Shown one piece after another: positions 1-8,244 of a stretch of DNA of 64,000 nt. The notes beneath the pieces were generated by a model that worked only from the letters and a program-made list of their open reading frames with translations, was not told the origin of the DNA and did not search any database. This DNA is from Desulfobacteraceae bacterium (GTDB taxonomy: Bacteria > Desulfobacterota > Desulfobacteria > Desulfobacterales > Desulfobacteraceae). The position numbers and the translations under genes are program-made. Positions within the stretch are counted from its first letter, which is position 1. Every line of letters begins with the position of its first letter. Location of the stretch: contig JADGFI010000024.1 in assembly GCA_016743945.1 (NCBI GenBank), forward strand, positions 1-64,000, given 5' to 3'.

Positions 1-88
1 ATGTCTGTCCTTCCCAATCACGCAACACTCGATACGGGTGGGTGGTTAACCCTTTTCCCGACAGGGACTTGCACCCTGTAAGACGCAC
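1..88 (-). ncRNA. Probable 5' end of a group II intron (partial)
   Basis: Read on the minus strand, this segment starts with GTGCG at position 88, the usual 5' start of a bacterial group II intron (GUGYG). It continues with GGGTGCAAGTCCCT and then a run of short complementary G/C blocks (GGGAAAAGGG, CCACCCACCC). The GGGUGCAAGUCCC element is familiar from domain I of bacterial group II introns. A 9-bp stem with a GAA loop (85-105) sits at the boundary, which fits class C introns that insert next to stem-loops, including attC sites. Only the first ~88 nt are in the window, so domain V and any reverse transcriptase cannot be seen. The open frame on the plus strand (1-81) is regarded as antisense to this RNA. 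Confidence 0.5.
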
Positions 89-104
89 CAAGCTTCGCTT
101 GGCG

Positions 105-156
105 CTCTAACCCCAAATAACCGGCTTGTCGCACGTGTTCATTTGGATTGTTGAAT
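105..156 (-). repeat. attC-like integron recombination site
   Basis: On the minus strand the outer core boxes are ATTCAAC (156-150; fits RYYYAAC) and GTTAGAG (111-105; fits GTTRRRY except for the last base). The inner arms are CCAAATGAAC (146-137) and GTTATTTGG (121-113), which pair except for one extra G in the first arm. A single extrahelical base on the L'' side is a hallmark of attC hairpins, and it occurs on the strand expected if the gene at 201-2849 is a cassette gene. At ~52 bp it is at the short end of known attC sites. The position, at the 3' end of the gene array and opposite the broken integron integrase, supports the call. Confidence 0.45.
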
Positions 157-200
157 TTTCCAGCAAGCGGCAAACCACAAATCTAATTCCTCGCTTTTTC

Positions 201-2849
201 TTATCTCTTTAAACTTGAATTATTGGATGGGTTGTCAACATATTCTTCCAACATTTTTTTGTACTTATCTAATTGTTCCTGGCCTTTTATATACCAATCA
301 CCATATACTAATTTCTTTTTGCCCAATTTATCAACAATATCAGAAAAGCGATCAATCTGAATTTCGAATAATTTTTTTGTTTTTTGGCTGTACCTTTTTC
401 TTTCAAGTACACTTAGATTCCACCACATCGATAGACGATCAAGCCCAAACTCAATTAACTCTACAGATATAAAATTTAATTTATAAAGCTTCCAAATCGC
501 CAGCCATGTCTCGATGTAATCTCTACTTGTGTCATTGATTTGATCTATAGTTTTAATATAATAATGAGCATATTTTTCTTTAAAATCAAGAAGTTCACCT
601 TTTCTCGCAGAATATGAAATTTCATTTTCGATTTGAATTATTTCTCGAGCACCATTGAAATAATACTCTGATGCTCTGGATAAATTACTACTAGCTTGTG
701 CTGCTTCTGCAGCCATACCATATGCTTCAACCCTGATATGAAAATAGATGTCTTTACCAATATTTTCTTTTGCAAGTTTTGTAATGTCAATTATGCCAAC
801 CCAATCTTTAAGTAACAATTTAGCATTTACCCATAATTCAAAAAGTTCAGCGCGGTTACAATCTAACTCAAATGACCTTCTGAACATAGAGTCTGCTTGT
901 CGTGCATTTGGCGGATCAATATTCATGTATGCTCTTCCTAACAAGCATTTTATGTCAGCATTCTTTTTGATTTTCTTATTTCCCCATCTAGCTACTTCAA
1001 GCGCTTCATCATATTCAAATGACTTCCAAAGAGCGATGACCCTATATACAACCATTCCGACTTCATCTTCTAACTTAGGAGTTCCGGCTCGAATTTTTGC
1101 ACATTCTTTTTCAATTCGTCTGGGGTCTAGAATTTTTTCTTTTATCAAGTTTGTCATTAGCCGAATGCTGTTAGGAACTATTAATCTTGCCCCACCTGCT
1201 GGCAGTTCTCCTCCTAATGAGACAAGGTGATATTGTTTAAGCTCACTAATATCATCTTTCAAAAGAGTGTCATTGCTAATAGTGATTTTTTTTAATTCTA
1301 AAAGCGATGTTTCTCCCAATATACAACCCGCGTATAAGGTTCTGAGCTGTGAATCAGTTAAATTTTTCAACTCTTTTTTAAATGCAAAATCTCGAACTTC
1401 TTTTCCTGCGCTACCTTGCCACTCATCGAGAACAGTTTTAAGCTTTTCTCCAATTGATAATAGCCTAAGAATGGATGATGCAAAGGTTGGAGAGCCATCT
1501 GTTACTTTGTGAAAATTTTTCATTAATTTTGAATTTGGGCCGAGTTTAAACTCCAGTTCAATGCTTTTTGACGTCATTTTTATATATTTGACAAATTCCT
1601 CATGGTTTAGACCTTTCACAGTTAAGAATTGCCCGGGGGCGGCTCCTAAATCAAGTCGAGCGGTCATTAATGCCTTTGAAGGAATTTTAGCACCTCTTAT
1701 GGTTTGACCAAAAATAAGAGCTATCGCTTGAAAAACATCGTGCTGTTCCGATAAATCTAAGGAATCGATATCATCTATTATTAATAATATTGGAATCTCT
1801 GATAGACTTTCGATAGTTTTATCGAGAAGATCTTCTCTTATCCATTCATGATCAATCTGGTCTTCCGGCCACCCGATTTCCTGCAATATAGATATTAACA
1901 ACGAGTTGAGATCATAGAAGTCTACTCTGGTCGTTGGCTTGAATTCTCCTTGAATAGCAGTATAAAATTGTTCTTTAGCACTTAGCCAAACAACACGTTC
2001 ATATAGAACTGGTGCACTTCGAATAATTTCTTCAACAAATTCTCTAGCAAGAGTTGTTTTCCCAACACCACCTAAACCTGTGAGTAGTTTAGCTGGCATA
2101 TATTTGTCAAACAACCACTTCCATAAAATTGTGAGATATTCTTCACGACCGACAAACTGTATGAATCCAGGATCTTTTGCTCCAAGATTGTTATCCAAAA
2201 ATTTGCACTCATAGTCTGAATCTGAATAGCTTAAACGGCGGCAACCTTGAGCACACAAGAATGAAAAATCATCAGCATTTACTGCTGGTTTACATTCACT
2301 TCCGTCTCTAAAATAAATATCTTCCTTGCGAAAGGCGTACTTTCCGTTGCCATTGTCTGGTGAGTTTTTTTTGAATTGAGCTGGGGTGACGCCATCTTTT
2401 CTTTTTGGTATAAACAGGAGGCCAATATTAAATTCTTTTTCGCTTTGTTTTATTTTGTGTGTTTTATAATGACAATCTATGTCATGACCTGTTTCAGCTT
2501 TAATCCGCTTATTCAGTTCATCACAATCAAACATTGAATCGAAACCAACAATTTCTCTGGGGCTATCTGAAACACCAATTAAAAGGTATCCACCATAAGA
2601 ATTGTAAAATGAAACTGCGTCCTTTATTATTTCGCTAATCTTGAAATTATACTCACTCAGAGTAGTTCTATTTGGCTTATAGCCTTCAGGTAAAGATGGT
2701 AATTTTTTTTTATAATCCCAAAGCTGCTTTTCATATTCATGTGGTTTGCCCTCAGGTAATAATTCGTTAATGACGTCTTCATTTAATAGACCTGAAGTAA
2801 TGTATTTATATAATCTAGTGCGTCGGCCAAATATCCCATTTTCTTTCAT
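201..2849 (-). CDS. Schlafen/AlbA-type STAND NTPase with helical repeats (putative defence protein)
   Basis: About 882 aa. The N-terminal ~200 residues resemble the AlbA_2/Schlafen nucleic-acid-binding domain (core near SYGGYLLIGVSD, then YFRDGSECKPA). A STAND/NB-ARC-like NTPase follows, with Walker A LTGLGGVGKTTLA and Walker B ILLIIDDIDSLD. The last ~300 residues are helical, TPR-like repeats (for example EYDEALEVARWGNKKIKKNA). This sensor/NTPase/repeat layout is known from bacterial antiviral STAND proteins, but the exact family was not identified. The ATG at 2849 follows GGTGAAAG and is preferred; an in-frame TTG at 2897 would add 16 residues without a visible ribosome binding site. It is the last gene of a five-gene co-directional array, 45-93 nt after the K+ channel gene. 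Function is inferred. Confidence 0.8.
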   Translation of the reverse strand: MKENGIFGRRTRLYKYITSGLLNEDVINELLPEGKPHEYEKQLWDYKKKLPSLPEGYKPNRTTLSEYNFKISEIIKDAVSFYNSYGGYLLIGVSDSPREIVGFDSMFDCDELNKRIKAETGHDIDCHYKTHKIKQSEKEFNIGLLFIPKRKDGVTPAQFKKNSPDNGNGKYAFRKEDIYFRDGSECKPAVNADDFSFLCAQGCRRLSYSDSDYECKFLDNNLGAKDPGFIQFVGREEYLTILWKWLFDKYMPAKLLTGLGGVGKTTLAREFVEEIIRSAPVLYERVVWLSAKEQFYTAIQGEFKPTTRVDFYDLNSLLISILQEIGWPEDQIDHEWIREDLLDKTIESLSEIPILLIIDDIDSLDLSEQHDVFQAIALIFGQTIRGAKIPSKALMTARLDLGAAPGQFLTVKGLNHEEFVKYIKMTSKSIELEFKLGPNSKLMKNFHKVTDGSPTFASSILRLLSIGEKLKTVLDEWQGSAGKEVRDFAFKKELKNLTDSQLRTLYAGCILGETSLLELKKITISNDTLLKDDISELKQYHLVSLGGELPAGGARLIVPNSIRLMTNLIKEKILDPRRIEKECAKIRAGTPKLEDEVGMVVYRVIALWKSFEYDEALEVARWGNKKIKKNADIKCLLGRAYMNIDPPNARQADSMFRRSFELDCNRAELFELWVNAKLLLKDWVGIIDITKLAKENIGKDIYFHIRVEAYGMAAEAAQASSNLSRASEYYFNGAREIIQIENEISYSARKGELLDFKEKYAHYYIKTIDQINDTSRDYIETWLAIWKLYKLNFISVELIEFGLDRLSMWWNLSVLERKRYSQKTKKLFEIQIDRFSDIVDKLGKKKLVYGDWYIKGQEQLDKYKKMLEEYVDNPSNNSSLKR

Positions 2850-2942
2850 TCTTTCACCATTAATTGTTGGATTGCATTCGTAGCCTATATTAGGCAAGTA
2901 TTTATTGTTGAATTTGAAATTAAATATTGTTTTAGATTCTTT

Positions 2943-3674
2943 CTATTTTTTGAAAGAATGATTTTTATCATTAATTTTTGAAGAAACCGTATTAAAAAAT
3001 AAAAATACAAACAGCGTCATTATTAATAATTGTAAAACAACTATCATCTGTCCAATTTCATTAAAGGGCTTAAACTCGCCGTACCCCAGCGTAGTTGAAG
3101 TTACAAAACTAAAATAAATAGCCTGGATGTTATTAGTTATACCAGGCACCAAATTTAGGCCCTTATAAAGTATAGAAAAACAAAGGCTTATTTCTATGTA
3201 ATTAAGCATTAATAGAAGAAAAGATCTTTTTTGAGATATGGGTCTAACATAAATATCTGACATAAATATCAAACCCAAGAGATAGCACACAGTTTCAAGA
3301 ATCAAATAAGAATTTAAAATTAAAACAAAATCATATCTCTCTAAATTGAAATACAGATAAAAAACTGGCAAAATTACTTTTAAAATTACATATAATTCTA
3401 CCCATATTTTTCTGCATAAAAGCCCTTTTTTTCCTGAAAAATGTCTAATATATAAAGCTGGAAAGACAAATTGGATAAGAATTAAAAGCAGTCGTAGTAC
3501 TCGTTCAATACCAAATGTCACTTCCTTTTTATCGTTCCAGGCTTTTTTGAAATTTTTCCATTGATTTTGGATGGCAGGTCTAGTGTATTTATAATCGTTT
3601 GTTTTAGGTCCAATAAATATTTTTTTTAGAGTTCTATAAACTGTCATCAAATAAGCCAATGATTTGGGAAACAT
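2943..3674 (-). CDS. Two-pore-domain-like potassium channel (Ion_trans_2)
   Basis: A 243-aa membrane protein. A basic cytosolic N-terminus of ~65 residues is followed by about four hydrophobic segments, a pore loop with the K+ selectivity filter TTLGYGEF, and a final membrane helix (QMIVVLQLLIMTLFVFLFF). The filter TLGYG plus a flanking helix is the standard signature of K+ channel pores. There is no RCK/TrkA ligand domain after the pore, so gating is unknown. It lies 24 nt after the ASCH gene and 45 nt or more before the STAND NTPase, all on one strand. It could be a housekeeping channel carried as cargo, or the membrane effector of a defence module with the STAND sensor; the second is inference from context. 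Confidence 0.8.
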   Translation of the reverse strand: MFPKSLAYLMTVYRTLKKIFIGPKTNDYKYTRPAIQNQWKNFKKAWNDKKEVTFGIERVLRLLLILIQFVFPALYIRHFSGKKGLLCRKIWVELYVILKVILPVFYLYFNLERYDFVLILNSYLILETVCYLLGLIFMSDIYVRPISQKRSFLLLMLNYIEISLCFSILYKGLNLVPGITNNIQAIYFSFVTSTTLGYGEFKPFNEIGQMIVVLQLLIMTLFVFLFFNTVSSKINDKNHSFKK

Positions 3675-3698
3675 TCATGGTCTGAGTGTGTCACTTAA

Positions 3699-4142
3699 TT
3701 ATTCCAACGTACTGAGATTTAAAGTAAAAAAATCAGCTTCTGTTGCGTATCTGAAACTCTGAGGGGGATTAAAAGATTCTATTTTCTGCTTGATTGTATT
3801 TAAACTTATTGGTTCGGGTAATTCCCAATAATCGTTGATAAAAATACCAACACCTTTTTTAACTCCCTCAAAATATTTTACATATTCTTTGTAGGTGATT
3901 CCTGATTTTTGTTCGACCAATTCCCATAATTCATTTAGTGGTTTTTCCACAACAGAGGCAACACTGAATGCTCCTACCATTGATTTTATTGGTGAGGAAG
4001 CATAAACCAACACCAATGAACCCTTATCAATAAATTTAGGTTTAACGCGCCTAAGTTCTACTGATTTCAATCCACATAATATCATGTCGGCATACTGAGG
4101 TTTCACTGATAATAGAATCGCTTTACCGGGCATGTTTAACAT
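3699..4142 (-). CDS. ASCH-domain protein
   Basis: A 147-aa protein that is mostly a single ASCH (PUA-like) domain: the opening KAILLSVKPQYADMILCGLKSVELRR has the pattern of this fold, in which a beta strand is followed by a helix and a conserved charged E-R pair. ASCH domains bind RNA or modified nucleotides. The start overlaps the end of the GNAT-PIN gene by 7 nt, so the two are probably translationally coupled; a second ATG three codons downstream is an alternative start. Pairing of ASCH proteins with GNAT/PIN fusions is consistent with a toxin-like RNA-targeting module, but no activity can be assigned from sequence alone. Confidence 0.75.
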   Translation of the reverse strand: MLNMPGKAILLSVKPQYADMILCGLKSVELRRVKPKFIDKGSLVLVYASSPIKSMVGAFSVASVVEKPLNELWELVEQKSGITYKEYVKYFEGVKKGVGIFINDYWELPEPISLNTIKQKIESFNPPQSFRYATEADFFTLNLSTLE

Positions 4143-6220
4143 CCTTTCCCTAATTTATAAAAATGATAGAAAAGTTCGGGCGACACTTCTATGGGTGTTC
4201 TCGGATAAAAGTTACACTGCCTTTCACTTTGCCAAATATTATTAATTTCGGTTTTTTTAATTTTTGTTTCAAATTGTTCTGTAAAATCAAAACGAAATGA
4301 CATAACGTCCTTGTTTATATCTTTATTTGCCACATCATACACATCAGGCCACTTATAAACACCTAAGTTTTTATTTTTCTTATATAATGCTTTGGGTTTA
4401 TCGATAGTCACCTCATTGATATAAGAACAAGCGTTAATTGACTTTAGCCCGTTTAACTCACCATCACCTTTAGTAACATACCACAATATTCTGCCAGGAG
4501 CTCCAAGAACCTTTGGTTTGCAAGACCTATAATAAACATTTTCGATATTGAACAATAAAGAAGGGTCTCCACCAAATAAGTCTTGTTTGGCCAAATTATA
4601 ATCAAATAGGTTCATTGCCCACATAGGTTTTATAGGAACAATAAAACAAGGTAGCTGTAGCTCTCTAATTTTTAAGGGAAATAGTATTTTTTCAATTTTT
4701 ATGTACTCATCTATATTTTCAGATGGGTGAGAAATAGTTAGAAAATTTATTATATTCTTAAAAAAAACAGAGTGTTCAATAAACTTCTCAGAAAAATTTT
4801 TTAAAATTAAATTCAATTCAGCAATTGAAAAAACACCACTCAAGCTAATTTTTATCCAACTTGAATTTGAATATGAGAAACCCAGATTAGTTAACGCCGC
4901 GATTTCTTCTGAAGACAAAAAAGGATCTGAAATCTGAATTAGGGTATTTTGAGCCGAGGTATTCTGAAGTATTAGTTGATATGCCAAGTGTTTAGCGATT
5001 ATTGAACCAATTTGGTTTTTAACGACTCTAAAGAATGGTACTCTAATTTTATATTTTTTCTTCTGATCAATTACGATTAGGGCTATTGGGGTTCCCCTAT
5101 CTTCAATAAATTTCACATCATACTCAAGAGGGGATGCAATAAATCGATTAAGTTTGTTAATGAATTGAGATTTTTTTTCATTTTGATGATCACGAAAAGC
5201 AAGTTCGATTGATTCGTATTGGGAAATTGTAAATCGTGAATGTTGAATCTGTGTTCCTTCAAGTTTTGATGGTTGATATTCGGATTCTCTAATCAAACTA
5301 TCATGGAGGATGATAAATGTTGCAGGACGAGTAATGCGTGTATTGAATTCTTTAAATATCATATCAGATTTCTTTAGCAAAACTTCATCTCGAGTGATGA
5401 AAAATGAAATTTTTGATGCTATAGTATGGGACAATTGCCTCAGATCCGAATCACTGCTTTTAGAAAGCTTTTCAGGGAAAAAAGGTCGTAATTGGGAGTA
5501 GGCGATTTGAAATTTTTCTTGTTGAACAGGTAAAACATAATATTTTTCAATATTTTTTCGAGTTATTTCCCTGGTTTGTTTGTTCCCATGCCGATTTATT
5601 TCATTGTATATTTCCTGTGTAAGACAAAGTTCGATATCTTCCTCTATCCAGTCTGCCAGCAATCCTTGGACTTCTTCATTTGGTTGGTTTTCTTTCTGGA
5701 TATCAAAAAAAACATTTGCATCTATAACTACTTTGTTTTTAGAGCGTAATCTGATGTCATCTGCATATTGAATAATGGAGGGTTGTCCATAATCATACCA
5801 CCAAACTGTTAGGGTGCTACCTTTAATTGATTTCCCAGGTTTTTCATCAATAGCGGAAAAGCCAGCCTTAGGCCAAAACGAGGATGCGCTATAGTCTCGC
5901 CGGCAATGAACTCTTATTCCCCTTAAAGTTTTTGTTATGTTTGTAATTCTGTCGATCAGAATTTTGGCGACCCCAAGCTTTCTATATTCTGGATCAATAC
6001 AAAGATGGACAATGTAAACTAACAGTGCCTTCTGATTAATATTAAATAACACATACCCTACAACACGATTCTTTTTTAATGCTATAATTATTTTCTTACG
6101 CCGAGCTTGTTCAATAAATGCTCCATAAGGAAAAAATCCCAATGTATCTTTATGCTTCTCGCTTAAAGAAATGACGGATTTCAAAAATGGGGATTTCTCA
6201 TTTATAATTTGAGTTTTCAT
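4136..6220 (-). CDS. GNAT acetyltransferase-PIN nuclease-PUA-like fusion protein
   Basis: A 694-aa multidomain protein. Residues ~1-140 form a GNAT fold (VGYVLFNINQKALLVYIVHL, then PEYRKLGVAKILIDR, the acetyl-CoA pyrophosphate loop region). Residues ~160-290 form a PIN domain starting with VVIDANVFFD and containing further acidic residues (EIYNEINRHG; TRDEVLL) expected of the metal site. The C-terminal ~170 residues (VPIKPMWAMNLFDY, then GAPGRILWYVTKG) look like an EVE/ASCH-type PUA fold. AAGGA lies 5 nt before the ATG. PIN domains are usually RNases of VapC-type toxins; here nuclease, acetyltransferase and base-recognition modules share one chain. The gene is followed by the ASCH gene with a 7-nt overlap and preceded by the HNH gene 27 nt upstream. 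Confidence 0.8.
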   Translation of the reverse strand: MKTQIINEKSPFLKSVISLSEKHKDTLGFFPYGAFIEQARRKKIIIALKKNRVVGYVLFNINQKALLVYIVHLCIDPEYRKLGVAKILIDRITNITKTLRGIRVHCRRDYSASSFWPKAGFSAIDEKPGKSIKGSTLTVWWYDYGQPSIIQYADDIRLRSKNKVVIDANVFFDIQKENQPNEEVQGLLADWIEEDIELCLTQEIYNEINRHGNKQTREITRKNIEKYYVLPVQQEKFQIAYSQLRPFFPEKLSKSSDSDLRQLSHTIASKISFFITRDEVLLKKSDMIFKEFNTRITRPATFIILHDSLIRESEYQPSKLEGTQIQHSRFTISQYESIELAFRDHQNEKKSQFINKLNRFIASPLEYDVKFIEDRGTPIALIVIDQKKKYKIRVPFFRVVKNQIGSIIAKHLAYQLILQNTSAQNTLIQISDPFLSSEEIAALTNLGFSYSNSSWIKISLSGVFSIAELNLILKNFSEKFIEHSVFFKNIINFLTISHPSENIDEYIKIEKILFPLKIRELQLPCFIVPIKPMWAMNLFDYNLAKQDLFGGDPSLLFNIENVYYRSCKPKVLGAPGRILWYVTKGDGELNGLKSINACSYINEVTIDKPKALYKKNKNLGVYKWPDVYDVANKDINKDVMSFRFDFTEQFETKIKKTEINNIWQSERQCNFYPRTPIEVSPELFYHFYKLGKGC

Positions 6221-6247
6221 TTTTCCTTATTTAAAGATATCTTCTTT

Positions 6248-7081
6248 TTATTTTGTATTTTTGTTATTTGCTCTGTTTTTCATATACAAAAAGCTTTGAT
6301 TGTTATTATCCAATAACCATTGTTGATACTTATCAATTTCTGGCCCACCAAGGTTAATGGAATATTCCACACCAAAAATAGCTATAATCACATAGAATTC
6401 TGTCTTTTCGTGCCATGGTATATCTGGGATAGTTAGAATATCCCACTCATGTAGAACTTCATGTGAAGGGTGCTCTTGATCTAAAAAATGAAAGTTTGCA
6501 GGATAAATTCGCCTTATGTTAATCGGCCATAATAAGCTGGGACTACCCATACGAACATAGTCGCGTAATTCATCAAGTTCCTTTTTTTCTACTATCTCGT
6601 CATTCCAACCGGGAATATCCATACCACGAGTAGCGATCGCCTCTAAGGCTATTTTCCCAATAAATATCGCTGTTTCATAGTCGTTTGGTGGTAAATCCGC
6701 AATAGGGATGTATAGTGATCCATGAGTATTTTTTTTTATGGTTTCTGCAAAGCGATCCTCTTCCTTGCCTTTTGTACAGCTAATTCCGTAATTTCCCTCT
6801 TTATCGATGTGCAAATCAATCATTGATCGGCTTTGTGTATGAAATCCAATCGCAGGTGGGATCTTTTTACGCTTACTTGGAACTCTCATTTCGAAACGGG
6901 AGTTCCTCCCGTACCAAGAATTTAAAAATGGGGCCTCCACTTTACACGCCAAATAATTATTACATTTATCACAGACCCATCCCGGTTGAAGAATATGTTC
7001 AACATTACCTAAGGATTCTGGAACAATATGTTCTTTTGATACGCTTTCGTTGCTTGGTAATTTACAAAAAATACATCTCAT
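6248..7081 (-). CDS. HNH endonuclease-like protein with zinc-binding cysteines
   Basis: The 277-aa product starts MRCIFCKLPSNE and continues with SKEHIVPESLGN and GWVCDKCNNYLA. The CxxC...H...CxxC arrangement matches the HNH_5-like zinc-stabilised HNH nuclease family. Downstream is a ~200-residue domain I do not recognise (PGWNDEIVEKKELDELRDYV; LRDYVRMGSPSLLWPINIRR). The reading frame is open to an ATG at 7147, but that start lies inside a repeated palindromic element (7141-7164) and adds a Pro-rich stretch unlike the family, so 7081 is preferred; neither start has a clear Shine-Dalgarno sequence. It is the first gene of the array, immediately across from the integrase. It may be a defence or mobility nuclease. 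Confidence 0.7.
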   Translation of the reverse strand: MRCIFCKLPSNESVSKEHIVPESLGNVEHILQPGWVCDKCNNYLACKVEAPFLNSWYGRNSRFEMRVPSKRKKIPPAIGFHTQSRSMIDLHIDKEGNYGISCTKGKEEDRFAETIKKNTHGSLYIPIADLPPNDYETAIFIGKIALEAIATRGMDIPGWNDEIVEKKELDELRDYVRMGSPSLLWPINIRRIYPANFHFLDQEHPSHEVLHEWDILTIPDIPWHEKTEFYVIIAIFGVEYSINLGGPEIDKYQQWLLDNNNQSFLYMKNRANNKNTK

Positions 7082-7140
7082 ATTTTTTTTGGAGAACAAG
7101 TACTTGACCGGACCCGGATAGTTGGGATATGCGGGTGCGG

Positions 7141-7226
7141 ATATCATTCAGAAATAATTGATATTTGACAATATTTGCAAAATATCTTATTTTTTTAACC
7201 GTATATCATTCATATACGGGTGATAT
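7141..7226. promoter_or_regulatory. Two ATATCA-N12-TGATAT boxes between HNH gene and integrase
   Basis: The divergent interval holds two copies of the same dyad with identical 12-nt spacing: ATATCA at 7141-7146 with TGATAT at 7159-7164, and ATATCA at 7203-7208 with TGATAT at 7221-7226. ATATCATTCA is repeated directly at 7141 and 7203, and a third ATATCATGA begins at 7237 just before the integrase ATG. The second copy also overlaps a hairpin, CGTATAT-cattc-ATATACG (7200-7218). These may be operators, or recombinase-binding sites of a former attI; the identity is unknown. Confidence 0.45.
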
Positions 7227-7232
7227 CTTAAA

Positions 7233-8244
7233 TTGGATATCATGATGAAAATAATACCACCAGAATTGTTGAAACAATTTGATGAAAGGTTAAGCGCAAA
7301 AGGTATTTCTCCGAATCACCATCTATTTTACCGGAAATGGCTGCGATACTATCTTGATTTTTGCGATAAACACAAAAATGATCCTCGAAATACTGACAGC
7401 CTGCCTGATTTTATCAACAAACTGAGAAAAAAAAATCAGTCAGAACCTCTTCAAAAACAGGCCTATCACAGTGTTCTTGTTTATTTTGAGCTTTATGATA
7501 TCCGCCCGGAGTGGCTGGTACATCGACCTGCTATCCCCTCTGCCCGGGAGAGAACCGCCTCTTATGCTTCAGGCAATAAAAATTTTCATGAGGCTTGGAA
7601 ACCGATTTATGAAAAGCTGGGTAATGAAATCAAGGTTAGACACTACTCTCCTAAAACATATAAGGCATACAGTAACTGGGTCCGGAAATTTCAAAAATAT
7701 TTAAAAAATAAGCAGCCTGAGGTGCTGGTAGTTGAAGATGTCAAACTATTCCTTACGTATCTTGCAGTGGAACAAAAGGTTTCTGCCTCTTCCTGTAACG
7801 ATCATGCCGGAAATTGACCGGCAAATTGAGGTGGTAAGAAAAATACACCGACAGGATCTTCAAGCGGAAACTGCGGGTGCGTTCATGTTTGAATCCATTG
7901 AGAAAAAATATAAAAATGCCGGACAAGAGTTTCACTGGCAGTGGTTTTTCCCTGCAAAAGAGTTGACATGGGTTCCTGAAGCAGGTGAATATCGGCGGGC
8001 TTATCTTCACGACCGTCATGTTCAAAGGGCCATTAAGTCTGCGGTAAGACGGGCCCAATTGACCAAGCGGGCAACCGCCCACACCTTACGCCACAGTTTT
8101 GCAAGTCATCTGCTCCAAGCCAATTATGACATCAGGACCATCCAGGAACTCCTGGGGCACAGTGATGTCAGGACCACCATGATTTATACCCATACTGTTA
8201 AATCCAGGACCATCAAGGAAACCAAAAGTCCCCTTGATCTGTGA
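7233..8244 (+). pseudogene. intI: Integron-type tyrosine recombinase, internally deleted and frameshifted
   Basis: The 5' part (7233-7817) encodes an N-terminal extension and the SAM-like DNA-binding domain (RHYSPKTYKAYSNWVRKF, VEDVKLFLTYLAVEQKVSAS). The 3' part, in another frame to 8244, encodes the C-terminal half of the catalytic domain: ATAHTLRHSFASHLL, TIQELLGHSDVRTTMIYTH with the tyrosine nucleophile, and the terminal SPLDL. Between the box I and box II regions it has KKYKNAGQEFHWQWFFPA, the extra segment that separates integron integrases from other XerC-type recombinases. Homology jumps from VSAS to the region before MPEIDRQIE near 7785, so roughly 120 codons including the first catalytic Arg are missing and the frame changes. 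The enzyme should be inactive. Likely start is ATG 7242 (a TTG lies at 7233). Confidence 0.85.

Noticed and set aside
1..81. Plus-strand open frame ending with a stop at 79-81 as the tail of a protein gene
   Set aside because: It is better explained as antisense to group II intron-like sequence; the peptide has no domain features.
7141..7232. Classical attI site next to the integrase
   Set aside because: No GTTRRRY core at a convincing place was found; only the repeated dyads are visible, so attI is not called.
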